Below, piece after piece: positions 16,823-25,577 of a stretch of 64,000 nt of DNA. Under the pieces are notes generated by a model. It worked only from the letters and a program-made list of their open reading frames with translations, made no database searches and had not been told where the DNA came from. Position 1 is the first letter of the stretch. Each line of letters opens with the position of its first letter. The translations under genes and the position numbers were made by a program. Source of the DNA: Bdellovibrio sp. GT3 (GTDB lineage Bacteria; Bdellovibrionota; Bdellovibrionia; Bdellovibrionales; Bdellovibrionaceae); NCBI RefSeq assembly GCF_037996765.1, contig NZ_JBBNAD010000005.1, positions 466,001-530,000 on the forward strand, written 5' to 3'.

Positions 16823-17650
16823 ATGAAATCACTGGGAATTATTCTATTAATATTCACTGCCGGCTGTGTTGCGAATGAACCCGGAACTGCCTCCGTAAAG
16901 AATGGTGCTGCCGTTTATTATGATGGTGATTCCCGCGAAGAGGTCACAGTCCAAGATCGCACGTGGGTCGTGGCTCAGGCGACAGCCATGATTTACGATG
17001 GCACCCGCAAGAATTTTCCATTCCTAAAAGACATGTATCCCCTGTGTGCAAATGAAAGATTTCAGGAACAACGACTTGTCGGCCACTGTAGCGGTGTTTT
17101 GATCGCTCCCAACAAAGTTCTAACCGCTGCGCACTGTATGCAGAATTCCAACTCCTGCCCCAATGCGCGATTTGTATTCGGCGCTCATCACACAGCATCG
17201 AATTTGAATATTTATTCCTGCAATCGTGTGCTTTCGCTGGATACCAAAATGGATTTTGCCATCGTGGAGCTTGATCAGGCTGTGTCTGGTGTCAGACCCG
17301 CACAAATTTCCACTGAATTTAATTTGCGTAACGGCGACCAGGTTCTGAGCTTGTCATACCCCTTGGGTTTGCCACTAAAGCAGGATGTTGGCGTGGTCAG
17401 GGACGTGCAAAATGGCTCTAACTTTTTCAAAGTTTCCGTCGACACTTTTGCCAGTAGCTCCGGCTCTCCGCTCTTTAACAAAAAGGGTGAGGTTGTGGGT
17501 GTTCTAAGTCGCGGCGCCGATGATATCCTGGAAGATGATATTTATAGAGTTCAAAGTCGCGGCGGCTGCATCAACTTTAATAGCTGCGAAAACGGCTCCT
17601 GCACCGGCGAAACATTCCTAAAGGCCGCACTGATCAGCGACAAAATCTAA
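16823..17650 (+). CDS. Trypsin-like (S1) serine protease lipoprotein
   Basis: From ATG 16823 the product has 275 residues; an upstream TTG extension would spoil the lipoprotein signal. The lipobox FTAGC places lipidated Cys at residue 15. The S1 catalytic triad is visible: H104 (LTAAHC), D144 (MDFAIVEL) and S215 (SSSGSPLF). Several cysteines probably form disulfides. It lacks obvious PDZ domains, so it is a simple trypsin-like V8/glutamyl-type domain. Location: periplasmic or outer-membrane attached. Substrate unknown. Confidence 0.88.
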   Translation: MKSLGIILLIFTAGCVANEPGTASVKNGAAVYYDGDSREEVTVQDRTWVVAQATAMIYDGTRKNFPFLKDMYPLCANERFQEQRLVGHCSGVLIAPNKVLTAAHCMQNSNSCPNARFVFGAHHTASNLNIYSCNRVLSLDTKMDFAIVELDQAVSGVRPAQISTEFNLRNGDQVLSLSYPLGLPLKQDVGVVRDVQNGSNFFKVSVDTFASSSGSPLFNKKGEVVGVLSRGADDILEDDIYRVQSRGGCINFNSCENGSCTGETFLKAALISDKI

Positions 17651-17657
17651 ACTTGCC

Positions 17658-17685
17658 TTGACCCTTGGCGCTTAGGAATTATGCT
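17658..17685 (+). promoter_or_regulatory. Putative promoter for the AGE-family epimerase gene
   Basis: TTGACC (17658-17663) is followed after 16 bases by TATGCT (17680-17685), a reasonable sigma-70 pair, 36 bases before the ATG at 17722. Confidence 0.45.
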
Positions 17686-17721
17686 TCAGATATCAACTTT
17701 TTCTGAAGAACCGAGAGCGCT

Positions 17722-18867
17722 ATGAATCCTTCGCAACGAATTGAATTTTCAAAAACCTGGCTTACCAACGACGTCTTCCCTCTTTGGAGTGGTAAAGGCA
17801 TTGATCGTAAAAATGGCGGCTTTGAGGAAAATCTGACTTTCGAAGGCGAACCGATGGAAATGCCTCGAAGAGCGATGGTGCAATCCCGCCAGATCTATTC
17901 GTTCCTGACCGGAATGCGTATGAACACGGTTTCCAAGGATGTTGGGACTTTTGCTGTCAATCAAGGCGTGCGCTACATGATTGATAAGTACCAACAACCT
18001 TCCGGCGAATTTAGCTACTCTGTGCTGGCTGATGGCACTCCCAAGAGCATGAATCCTGATCTTTACACTCAGGCTTTTGCACTTTTTGGTTTGGCGCAAG
18101 CTTACCAGCTGGATCCAAAACCAGAATATAAAACACGTGCGAAGGATCTGGTTAAGTATCTGTATCGCGAAAGAAGCGTAAAATCCGGTGGCTTCACTGA
18201 GCTGGATGAAAAAGGAACTGTTTCTTACAAATCAAATCCGCACATGCACATGTTTGAATCTGCCATCGCCTGGATGCAAATCGATAAGGATCAAGAATGG
18301 TGGAAACTGGGTGAGGAACTGGCCAACCTGGCCCTGACAAAATTCATCGACCCACAGACCGGCATTCTGGGCGAATATTTCGACGAAAATTGGAACCATC
18401 TTCGGGACAACGGGAAGTTCGTTTATGAACCTGGCCACCAATTCGAATGGTCATGGCTGTTTTCCTTATATCAGGATCTGACGGGCAAAGACTGCAAAGC
18501 CGTTCGTCACAACCTTTTCCTTTCCGCTGATAAACACGGAACTGATCCTGTAAGAAAAATCGCTTTTGACGAAATGTGGAGTGATTTCACGCCTAAATTG
18601 ACGTCTTCGCGCTTCTGGCCACAATGTGAGCGTATAAAAGCAGCAGTTCGCCTGGCCAAAGAAGTTCCGGCCACGGAACAGGCCATCTATCATAAGGCCG
18701 CCGATGATGCCATGGACACCCTGTTTAAATTCTTTGCGACCCCGAAAAAGGGTATGTGGTACGACCAGCTTTCAGCTCAGGATACTTTTTCTGGAAATTT
18801 CTCTAAATCCAGCTCTTTATACCATATTATCAATGCCTTAGAGGAGTACGTAAACTTGCGAAATTAG
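17722..18867 (+). CDS. N-acylglucosamine 2-epimerase (AGE) family sugar isomerase/epimerase
   Basis: This 381-residue, cytoplasmic protein matches the alpha6/alpha6-barrel AGE family. Visible blocks are GGFEENL near the N-terminus, QAFALFGLAQAY, NPHMHMFESAIAWM, and EPGHQFEWSWLF, which supplies catalytic histidine positions. Members epimerise N-acylglucosamine/mannosamine, convert mannose and fructose, or epimerise cellobiose; the substrate cannot be chosen from sequence. A possible promoter lies directly upstream, so it is likely a single-gene unit. Confidence 0.85.
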   Translation: MNPSQRIEFSKTWLTNDVFPLWSGKGIDRKNGGFEENLTFEGEPMEMPRRAMVQSRQIYSFLTGMRMNTVSKDVGTFAVNQGVRYMIDKYQQPSGEFSYSVLADGTPKSMNPDLYTQAFALFGLAQAYQLDPKPEYKTRAKDLVKYLYRERSVKSGGFTELDEKGTVSYKSNPHMHMFESAIAWMQIDKDQEWWKLGEELANLALTKFIDPQTGILGEYFDENWNHLRDNGKFVYEPGHQFEWSWLFSLYQDLTGKDCKAVRHNLFLSADKHGTDPVRKIAFDEMWSDFTPKLTSSRFWPQCERIKAAVRLAKEVPATEQAIYHKAADDAMDTLFKFFATPKKGMWYDQLSAQDTFSGNFSKSSSLYHIINALEEYVNLRN

Positions 18868-18885
18868 GACGGAAAGCTTGACAGC

Positions 18886-18930
18886 GAGGTCCCCCAAAGG
18901 CTAACAAGAGGCCTAAAAAAGGGAGACCTC
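18886..18930 (+). promoter_or_regulatory. Inverted repeat covering a ribosome-binding site
   Basis: GAGGTCCCCC (18886-18895) can pair with GGGAGACCTC (18921-18930) with one mismatch. The second arm contains the GGGAGA ribosome-binding site of the GTG start at 18933. A nested AGGC/GCCT stem occupies the loop. A TTGACA (18878-18883) overlaps the upstream edge; if it is the -35 box of the promoter, the first arm would not be in the transcript. Confidence 0.4.
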
Positions 18931-18932
18931 TC

Positions 18933-19238
18933 GTGAAGAAGCTTTTAGTCATTGCTTTGCTTTTTGCATCCGCAACAGCTCAAGCCGGTCGCATCAAAGA
19001 AGTTGTCATCATGGCAACGGAGGATGTCGAACAGACATTGGATTTATTGAATCCAGACTATCGCTACACGATTAAAGGACAAGGCTTCACTCAGGCTGAC
19101 GACTCCGCAGGAACTGCGATTAAAACTATCGTAAACGTTCGCAACCTGATCACTCTGCAAACCAGAGAATGGACGTGCGTATCCCAGTTCCACAAGACAC
19201 CAGAATTTTTTGAGATCACATATACCATTTGTAATTAA
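18933..19238 (+). CDS. Small exported protein of unknown function
   Basis: This 101-residue protein begins at GTG with GGGAGA six bases upstream. It has a signal peptide ([18 protein letters not shown]). The mature 82 residues are polar with two cysteines (WTCVS and the terminal YTICN), probably forming a disulfide. ndk begins 14 bases downstream, so they may share a transcript. No family is recognised. The ribosome-binding site lies in a possible hairpin. Confidence 0.7.
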   Translation: MKKLLVIALLFASATAQAGRIKEVVIMATEDVEQTLDLLNPDYRYTIKGQGFTQADDSAGTAIKTIVNVRNLITLQTREWTCVSQFHKTPEFFEITYTICN

Positions 19239-19252
19239 CAAGGAGATACCTA

Positions 19253-19678
19253 ATGGCTATCGAACAAACATTCTCAATCATCAAACCAAACGCTATGAAA
19301 AAAAATGCTATCGGTGACATCGTAAGCATGTTTGAAGCAAACGGTTTGAAAATCGCTGCTGCAAAAATCGTTGTTTTGTCTGCTGATAAAGCTGGCGAAT
19401 TCTACGCTGAACACAAAGCTCGTCCATTCTTTGGCGAACTGGTTTCTTTCATGACTTCTGGTCCAGTTATGTTGATGTGCTTGCAAGGTGAAGGCGCAGT
19501 TTTGAAAAACCGCGAAATCATGGGTGCAACTGATCCAAAAAAAGCTAACGCTGGCACAATCCGTTCTAAATTCGGCGACAACGTAGGTGAAAACGCAGTT
19601 CACGGTTCTGACTCTGTAGAATCTGCTGCTCGCGAACTTGCATTGTTCTTCGAAAAACACGAAATCTGCAACGCGTAG
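19253..19678 (+). CDS. ndk: Nucleoside diphosphate kinase
   Basis: This 141-residue protein has the standard family length. It has the [15 protein letters not shown] start, the [16 protein letters not shown] block, the R-x-x-x-G-x-TDP motif ([13 protein letters not shown]), and catalytic His in ENAVHGSDS. It transfers gamma-phosphate from ATP to other NDPs via a phosphohistidine. The ATG follows an AAGGAGA site. Confidence 0.98.
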   Translation: MAIEQTFSIIKPNAMKKNAIGDIVSMFEANGLKIAAAKIVVLSADKAGEFYAEHKARPFFGELVSFMTSGPVMLMCLQGEGAVLKNREIMGATDPKKANAGTIRSKFGDNVGENAVHGSDSVESAARELALFFEKHEICNA

Positions 19679-19681
19679 TCT

Positions 19682-20827
19682 GTGACTGCAAATTCTCGCA
19701 TCCAAGTTAAGATCGAGAAGATGGCCATCGGAGGCGCGGGCATTGCCCGCCACGATGGCCTTGTTATTTTTGTGCCCTTGGCAGCACCCGATGATGAGCT
19801 TTTGGTTGAAATCACCACGGCGAAAAAGAACTTCGCAGAAGCCCGCATCGTTGAAATTCTAAAGCCAGGTCCTTCCCGCAGAACACCACCCTGCCCTGTC
19901 GCCAATGTTTGTGGCGGCTGCAACTGGCAGCACCTGACTGAGCAAGAACAACAAAAACAAAAAGAAGCATTGGTGCTGGAGACAATCCGCAAATTCAATC
20001 CTGATTTGAATTTCGAATACCTTCCTTTGCAACCAAGCCCGCGCTCTTTGCGCTACCGCAATCGCATTCAGCCAAAATTTCAAAATGGCCGCTTCGGTTT
20101 TTTTGCAAGAAACTCCCACGAGATTGTCGAAATCGACGACTGCTTGATTACAGAGGATGTTCTGACAAAGAAATTTCCGGAAGTCCGCCAATGGGCCGCA
20201 GACAAAAAGTCGAAAGATCTTTTGCGCCTGGAAATGTATATCTCTGAAAATGAGGAGATCCGCTACGGGCTGATCACTGACGAGGACGATGGCATCGGCT
20301 TTTCTCAGGTCAACCGCTTTCAGAATCCACATTTGTTAGAAACCACGTTGAACTGGGCTGGAGATACCGAGTATCGGCAGGTTTTTGACCTCTATGCTGG
20401 AGCGGGTAACTTTACTTTCCCGCTGATGAACAAGTATAAATCCGCCAACGTCACGGCTGTCGAACTAAACCCAAAGCTGGTGGAGCGCGGTCGCGCCCAA
20501 AATAAAGAAAAACGCCTGCGCTATTTCATGTCTGACGTGGAAAGCTACATGCGCAGAGCGACTATCCAAAAACAGGACCTGGTGGTCCTGGACCCTCCAC
20601 GTGCGGGCGCCAGCGAGTACATTATGCGTTCTTTGGCTGCGGCAGAGCCACAAAAGATCATTTATATCAGCTGTCACCCGGTTTCTCTGGCAAGGGATCT
20701 GAAATGGTTCTTCGCATCCGCTCAACAACTCGGCAAAAAATTCCGCCTGGAGCGCATGCAAACTTTCGAGATGTTTCCACAGACAGACCATGTGGAGACT
20801 ATTGCTGAGCTCAGGGTTGACTCTTAG
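19682..20827 (+). CDS. RlmD/TrmA-family 23S rRNA or tRNA uracil-5 methyltransferase
   Basis: This 381-residue protein has an N-terminal TRAM-like beta domain (residues 5-60). A probable [4Fe-4S] ligand set C71, C77, C80 (CPVANVCGGC) and C154 follows, as in RlmD. The C-terminal SAM-dependent methyltransferase domain has DLYAGAGNFT, the VLDPPRAGA loop and the catalytic Cys in YISCHP. RlmD methylates U1939 of 23S rRNA; other family members methylate U747 or tRNA U54. The target cannot be fixed here. The start is GTG at 19682, three bases after ndk, with no clear Shine-Dalgarno, suggesting coupling to ndk. Confidence 0.88.
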   Translation: MTANSRIQVKIEKMAIGGAGIARHDGLVIFVPLAAPDDELLVEITTAKKNFAEARIVEILKPGPSRRTPPCPVANVCGGCNWQHLTEQEQQKQKEALVLETIRKFNPDLNFEYLPLQPSPRSLRYRNRIQPKFQNGRFGFFARNSHEIVEIDDCLITEDVLTKKFPEVRQWAADKKSKDLLRLEMYISENEEIRYGLITDEDDGIGFSQVNRFQNPHLLETTLNWAGDTEYRQVFDLYAGAGNFTFPLMNKYKSANVTAVELNPKLVERGRAQNKEKRLRYFMSDVESYMRRATIQKQDLVVLDPPRAGASEYIMRSLAAAEPQKIIYISCHPVSLARDLKWFFASAQQLGKKFRLERMQTFEMFPQTDHVETIAELRVDS

Positions 20828-20851
20828 CCCTCTAGTGATACCTTTTTATTC

Positions 20852-21607
20852 ATGCGTAAATGGATTATCGCTGCCTGTGCACTCACTTTGGTGGGCTGTG
20901 CAAGTTGGAATCAAGACAAAGAAAAAGCTGCGTTATATCTTCGAATGGGCAATGCCTTTATCGAAGAAACGAACTATCCCAATGCAATCGTCGCTTTGTT
21001 AAAAGCCCAAGAGCTTGATCCAAACGAACCCACAATCCAAAACAGCCTTGGGCAAGCCTACTTCCTGAGAGAACGTTACGACCTTGCAGAAAAACAGTTT
21101 CGCAAAGCAATCGCCATGAATCCCCAATATAGCGATGCACGCAACAACCTGGCTCGCACACTCATTGAAGTCGGCAAGTTTGCCGAAGCCGACAAAGAAC
21201 TAACATTGGTACTAAATGATCTTACCTACGGTGGCTTCACCAAAGCTTACACCAATCTGGGACTTTCAAAATTTCACCAAAAGCAATATTCCGCTGCCCA
21301 GGATGCTTTCCTGAAGGTTCTTAACTCCACTGCAGACGACTGCTGGGCAAATACCTACTATGGTCGAGCTTTCTTTGAGCAAAAAAAGTACTCACAGGCA
21401 GCAGAAGCCCTGGATCGCGCCATTGGCTTTTGCCAAAAAAATCTGATCGATGATCCTCATTACTACAGCGCCCTGGCTTATTTCCGCCTGGGGGATAAAT
21501 CCAAATCCATCGCTCGTTTTGAAGAAATCATTCGCTATTATCCAAATGGCCAATATCGTGAAAAATCCAAGAGCATGCTGGAGCTGATTCGAAAGGGACA
21601 ACAATGA
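20852..21607 (+). CDS. PilF/PilW-like TPR lipoprotein
   Basis: This 251-residue protein has a lipoprotein signal peptide with lipobox LVGC (lipidated C16). Five or six TPR repeats follow (AALYLRMGNAFIEETNYPNA.., NSLGQAYFLRERYDLAEK..). In type IV pilus systems PilF/PilW is the outer-membrane pilotin that helps secretin PilQ assemble, which is the likely role. The last four bases overlap the next gene (ATGA), so they are coupled. It starts a four-gene envelope operon with the RodZ-like, GT39 and PHP-like genes. Confidence 0.85.
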   Translation: MRKWIIAACALTLVGCASWNQDKEKAALYLRMGNAFIEETNYPNAIVALLKAQELDPNEPTIQNSLGQAYFLRERYDLAEKQFRKAIAMNPQYSDARNNLARTLIEVGKFAEADKELTLVLNDLTYGGFTKAYTNLGLSKFHQKQYSAAQDAFLKVLNSTADDCWANTYYGRAFFEQKKYSQAAEALDRAIGFCQKNLIDDPHYYSALAYFRLGDKSKSIARFEEIIRYYPNGQYREKSKSMLELIRKGQQ

Positions 21608-22686
21608 AAAAAACCGGTGAAATACTAAAAGCCGCTCGTGAAGAAAGAGGCCTTTCACTTAATGAAGTGGGTCTGTCCCTGAAAATCAGCAGCAAAGTTT
21701 TGAAAGCCATCGAAGATGGTGACGAAAATCAATTGCCAGCAAAAACGTTTTTGCGCGGCTTTGTAAAAAGCTACGCAACCTTCCTGCGTCTTGATGCTGA
21801 TAAAATTCTGGAAACCTTCTATCAGGAAATGGGCAGCACGCGCCCTCAGCCTTACATCCGTCCGACTTCGACCCCAGAAAAGGAAGCAGAAGTTGCAAAA
21901 ACCACTGCTTCTTCTGACGAACCTGAGGCTACCGTCACTCCGATCAGAAAATCAGCTCCAGCAACTTCTTCCAGCAATGACTATTCGCCGCTGAACAAGA
22001 AAAACAACACCAAGACGATCGTGGTTGGTGTGCTATTGGTATTTCTGGCGGGCTTGATCATCTTCACCAAGAAAATGATCGACAAGTATTCCAAAGAAGC
22101 TGAAGTACCAACCGCAGAAGTAGCGGAAATGATGGAAGGTGCAACTCCGGTTGATGGTGACGCCGCTCCAGCAGAGCCACTGACATCTGAGAGCCCGACT
22201 CCAAACGCGTCGCCGTTGGCACAAATCACAAAACCAGAAGAAAAGCCTGAACCAATCTCCAAGGCAACACCGGTTGAGACACCTAAAGCCTCACCATCTC
22301 CTTCTGTTTCACAAAGCCCCTCTCCAACGGCAACTGTAGCGGCAACTGCGACAGCCAAAGCGTCCCCGTCACCAACGCCGACAGCATCTGTCGCTGCAAC
22401 GACGTCTCCGACAGCTTCTCCATCACCAACAGCCTCTCCAACACCTGAGAAAGCAAAACCGGTGGAGCTGATCGTTGAGGCTTTGGATACTGTTGAAATC
22501 GAGTACTCCTCCCCATCCGGTAAGCCACAGAAAATCAGACTGTCTGCAGAGCAAGTACACACTTTCAAAAGCAAAAGCGGTTTGAAAATTAATTTCTCCA
22601 ACGGTGGCGCCGTGAACCTGATCCTTAACGGAAAAGAATTGGGCATTCCAGGAGATCTGGGTAAACCAATTAAATTGAGCTACTAG
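21604..22686 (+). CDS. RodZ-like HTH, single-span membrane protein
   Basis: This 360-residue protein has an N-terminal helix-turn-helix of the RodZ type (GEILKAAREERGLSLNEVG, LPAKTFLRGFVKSYATFL; residues 1-80). One transmembrane segment follows (about 138-158, IVVGVLLVFLAGLIIF), then a periplasmic Pro/Ser/Thr/Ala linker (about 180-285) and a C-terminal DUF4115-like beta domain. RodZ binds MreB and organises cell-wall elongation; whether this copy is RodZ or a related regulator cannot be decided. It overlaps the TPR lipoprotein gene by four bases. Confidence 0.85.
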   Translation: MKKTGEILKAAREERGLSLNEVGLSLKISSKVLKAIEDGDENQLPAKTFLRGFVKSYATFLRLDADKILETFYQEMGSTRPQPYIRPTSTPEKEAEVAKTTASSDEPEATVTPIRKSAPATSSSNDYSPLNKKNNTKTIVVGVLLVFLAGLIIFTKKMIDKYSKEAEVPTAEVAEMMEGATPVDGDAAPAEPLTSESPTPNASPLAQITKPEEKPEPISKATPVETPKASPSPSVSQSPSPTATVAATATAKASPSPTPTASVAATTSPTASPSPTASPTPEKAKPVELIVEALDTVEIEYSSPSGKPQKIRLSAEQVHTFKSKSGLKINFSNGGAVNLILNGKELGIPGDLGKPIKLSY

Positions 22687-22688
22687 CC

Positions 22689-24005
22689 TTGAAAGACCTG
22701 AAACGACTTTGGCTTATCAGCCTTTTCGTCAAACTTATTCTGGCGGCACTGCTTCCACTCAGTGCCGATGAAGCCTACTACTGGGTTTGGTCCCATCGCC
22801 TGCAATTAAGTTACTTCGATCATCCACCCATGGTGGCATGGCTGTTTTATCTGGGTCACTTTCTGGAACCCCTTCTTAACTCCGTTCGCTGGCCCGCAGT
22901 TCTGCTGGGTCACTGTGGGATCTGGGTTGGTGTTGAGCTTCTACGAAAACACATCGATCTCGAGAAAGTTCGCGTGTGGGTTTACCTGGTATTATTCTCC
23001 CCGCTGTTGGGCTTTGGATCTTTGATAGTCACTCCTGATCTACCGGTTATCTTTTTCTGGATTTTGTCCATCTACTGTTTCGATCTTGTTTTGCAAAAAA
23101 AGGATTTGAAAAGTTATGCGGGCCTGGGGTGCGCACTCGGTCTTGGATTCTGCGCCAAGTACCACATTGTTCTTTTTGTGCCTGCCATTTTACTTTACCT
23201 GGTGTTTGAAAAAAAATGGCGGGATGTGAACTGGAAGTACGTTCCGGTAACCTTGCTTTCGGGTCTGCTTTTCTGTCTGCCGGTCATTCTGTGGAACTAT
23301 CAAAATGACTTTCAATCCTTCCGCTTTCAATTGGATCACGGCTTTGAACGACCAGATTACAAAGCAGAATGGACAATCAGTTATGTGGCAGCACAAATTC
23401 TGATTATTTTCCCCTGGGTGTTCTGGTCTGCACTTCGCGCGAAAGTTCCAGCGACATTAAGGTATTTGATTTACTTTGCTTGGTTCCCACTGATTTTCTT
23501 CTTTGGAACATCCTTTAAAGCACTCGTGGAAGCAAACTGGCCAATTATCGCCTACCCGGCGGTCTTCATGCTTGCCGTGCTTTATCCAAGAATGCAGCAA
23601 TGGTATCGCTACTATGTTGGATTTTTCGGTCTGCTGATCACGGTCGCGGTTTCCATGCTTTTTATTCCATCTTTACGAAACATGGATCCAAAGGTCAGTG
23701 AGCCCTTTGATTATCAAAAGCTTGCGAAAGAAACTGTCGAATATCAGCCCCTTTATGGGAATTCATACCAAATGTCGTCATCTCTTTGGTATTTTAGCAA
23801 AACTCCGGTCTTCAAACTTAGCGGCATCAGTCGTTATGACTATTTCGATACTTTTCCAGAGGCAAAACCTCAGGGTAATAAGTTTTATTTGGTGAAGCGT
23901 GAAGGCAATGGTTTACCGCAGTGGCTTTCCGAACAACAATGGACTTATCAGGAAATCAAAAGGGTTGCGCCTGACTTTGTTGTTTTGGAATTCACTCGAC
24001 CATGA
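22689..24005 (+). CDS. GT39/ArnT-like lipid-dependent glycosyltransferase
   Basis: This 438-residue integral membrane protein has about ten hydrophobic segments and the PMT/ArnT-family N-terminal loop LSADEAYYWVWSHRL followed by YFDHPPMVAWL. The first acidic residues are the catalytic and metal-binding site in this family. Such enzymes transfer a sugar from a polyprenyl carrier to lipid A, a protein or a glycan outside the inner membrane. The start is TTG at 22689, two bases after the RodZ-like gene. Its end overlaps the next gene by four bases. Confidence 0.87.
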   Translation: MKDLKRLWLISLFVKLILAALLPLSADEAYYWVWSHRLQLSYFDHPPMVAWLFYLGHFLEPLLNSVRWPAVLLGHCGIWVGVELLRKHIDLEKVRVWVYLVLFSPLLGFGSLIVTPDLPVIFFWILSIYCFDLVLQKKDLKSYAGLGCALGLGFCAKYHIVLFVPAILLYLVFEKKWRDVNWKYVPVTLLSGLLFCLPVILWNYQNDFQSFRFQLDHGFERPDYKAEWTISYVAAQILIIFPWVFWSALRAKVPATLRYLIYFAWFPLIFFFGTSFKALVEANWPIIAYPAVFMLAVLYPRMQQWYRYYVGFFGLLITVAVSMLFIPSLRNMDPKVSEPFDYQKLAKETVEYQPLYGNSYQMSSSLWYFSKTPVFKLSGISRYDYFDTFPEAKPQGNKFYLVKREGNGLPQWLSEQQWTYQEIKRVAPDFVVLEFTRP

Positions 24006-25210
24006 AAACACTTGTCGCACTATCATTCTTACTGGTGACTTATTTCCTCTACGGATTTTATCTAAATCAATTCGACACTTCTATCGTGCCACGACAGATC
24101 TCAGCGGCACACTCTTCCAACTACTACGATTACAAGGGTGTCTTAAACGTACACACTGATCTTTCAGCTGGCTCTGCAACTCCAAGCTTTGTGATTACTT
24201 CTGCCAAATTGGCCAGCCTGGATTTTCTGATCTTTACTGATTTGAATCTGTTCAATATGCCAACCAGCTTTGAGTCCTATCATGGAAATCTTCTGGTGAT
24301 GTCTGCAGGCAAATACAGCTATCTGGATTCTCGCATCATGTTTTACTCAATGAATCAGGAAAGCATCGGCGACTCTTTCGGTGAGGCTCAGGTCAAAATG
24401 GCGGACCTTCTTTCGCAAAAGACGGGCGCTTCCAAAGACTCCCTTTCAATCCTTGCGCATCCCTATAAGGCTGGCTTTTCATGGAATGGAGATTTCCCAA
24501 CGGGTTTGGATGGCTTTGAGTTATGGAATCTTAAAAGTCTTTCCAATCGGGCATGGGAGTATTCAAAGCTTTCAACTATCTGGAGCTTGTTGATTTACCC
24601 CTTCAATCCACGTTTGTCTTTTCTTAGACTTTATTCAGAGCCCACAGACGAAATTACTCTTTTGGATAAACTGTCACTTCAAAGGAAGATCGTAGTCTAC
24701 GCGGGAGCTGAAGCTTCAGCACGCGCTATTCCCCTGGCGAACTACTTCATCAAGTTCCCAAGCTACAAAAGATCTTTTGAGATCATGTCCAATCATGTGC
24801 TTTTGAAGTCAGAGCTTACTGGTAGTTTCAACGGTGATCGCGCCAAAATCTTTAATGCTTTGAAACAAGGAAATTTCTATCTGGCGATGGACATCCTGGG
24901 TGATCCGAAAGGTTTTGTTGCTACGATTGAAGACGACAAGCAAACCTATCTGATGGGTTCCGAGATTAAATTAAAAAAAGGCATGCAATTAAAAGTTAGA
25001 CTGCCTGCTGTTCCTAAAGACTTCTTTGAAATTATCATTCTTAAAGATGGTCAGGATGTTGGCCGTATCAACGAGCCGGAAGCTATTTTCCCAATATCCA
25101 GTCCGGGTGTGTACCGTATTCAGGTCCGAGTTACATCCATGCTACCAATGCCGGATGCTAAAAAGTGGTTCACTTGGATTTATACTAATCCTTTTTATGT
25201 GACCCCGTAG
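24002..25210 (+). CDS. Membrane-anchored PHP-domain-like protein with degenerate metal motif
   Basis: This 402-residue protein has an N-terminal hydrophobic segment (residues 3-20), then a region resembling the polymerase-and-histidinol-phosphatase (PHP) fold: LNVHTDLSAGSATPSF, then KLASLDFLIFTDLN. In active PHP proteins these read HxH and TDH; here the second His is D53 and the TDH His is L81. A later LAHPY is kept. The changed ligands suggest lost or altered metal chemistry. A beta domain follows at the C-terminus (about 300-400). It is coupled to the GT39 gene by a four-base overlap, so a shared envelope-glycan role is plausible. Confidence 0.65.
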   Translation: MKTLVALSFLLVTYFLYGFYLNQFDTSIVPRQISAAHSSNYYDYKGVLNVHTDLSAGSATPSFVITSAKLASLDFLIFTDLNLFNMPTSFESYHGNLLVMSAGKYSYLDSRIMFYSMNQESIGDSFGEAQVKMADLLSQKTGASKDSLSILAHPYKAGFSWNGDFPTGLDGFELWNLKSLSNRAWEYSKLSTIWSLLIYPFNPRLSFLRLYSEPTDEITLLDKLSLQRKIVVYAGAEASARAIPLANYFIKFPSYKRSFEIMSNHVLLKSELTGSFNGDRAKIFNALKQGNFYLAMDILGDPKGFVATIEDDKQTYLMGSEIKLKKGMQLKVRLPAVPKDFFEIIILKDGQDVGRINEPEAIFPISSPGVYRIQVRVTSMLPMPDAKKWFTWIYTNPFYVTP

Positions 25211-25508
25211 CCGGGATCTCACAAACGAGGCCGTCGATTGGTTCCAGCTGGCAGGCCAGGCGCTCGAATTCCGCAAAATTCCGGTCTTCAGCCATCTCCA
25301 TCTCGATCTCATTTCGCTCAGGCAAACTACCCAGGCCCTCACGAACATATACCCTGCATGTGCCGCAAGTTCCGAAGCCCCCGCAGGTATGATTCAAAGG
25401 CAAGCCTTCGCGCACAGCTACATCTAATACACTCTGGTCCTTTTGACTCACCAAGACATTCCGGTTGTCCGGCAAAAAGGTTATATATTTTCCAGACTTA
25501 GACCTCAC
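25185..25508 (-). CDS. [2Fe-2S] ferredoxin (adrenodoxin-like)
   Basis: The product of about 107 residues carries the plant/adrenodoxin-type cluster motif CGGFGTCGTC (C-x5-C-x2-C) with the fourth Cys in RLACQLEP. The start chosen is GTG at 25508 because GGGGGAAG lies 6-7 bases upstream, and the domain core (KYITFLPDNRN) begins right after it. An ATG at 25556 in the same frame lacks a ribosome-binding site. It is an electron carrier; its partner is not identified. Its last 26 bases overlap the end of the plus-strand PHP-like gene. Confidence 0.85.
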   Translation of the reverse strand: MRSKSGKYITFLPDNRNVLVSQKDQSVLDVAVREGLPLNHTCGGFGTCGTCRVYVREGLGSLPERNEIEMEMAEDRNFAEFERLACQLEPIDGLVCEIPATGSHKKD

Positions 25509-25577
25509 AGCGAACTTCCCCCATATTAGGGCACTCTTTTGTTGTAAGGGCCCCATCCATTTTGTATCAATTATCCC

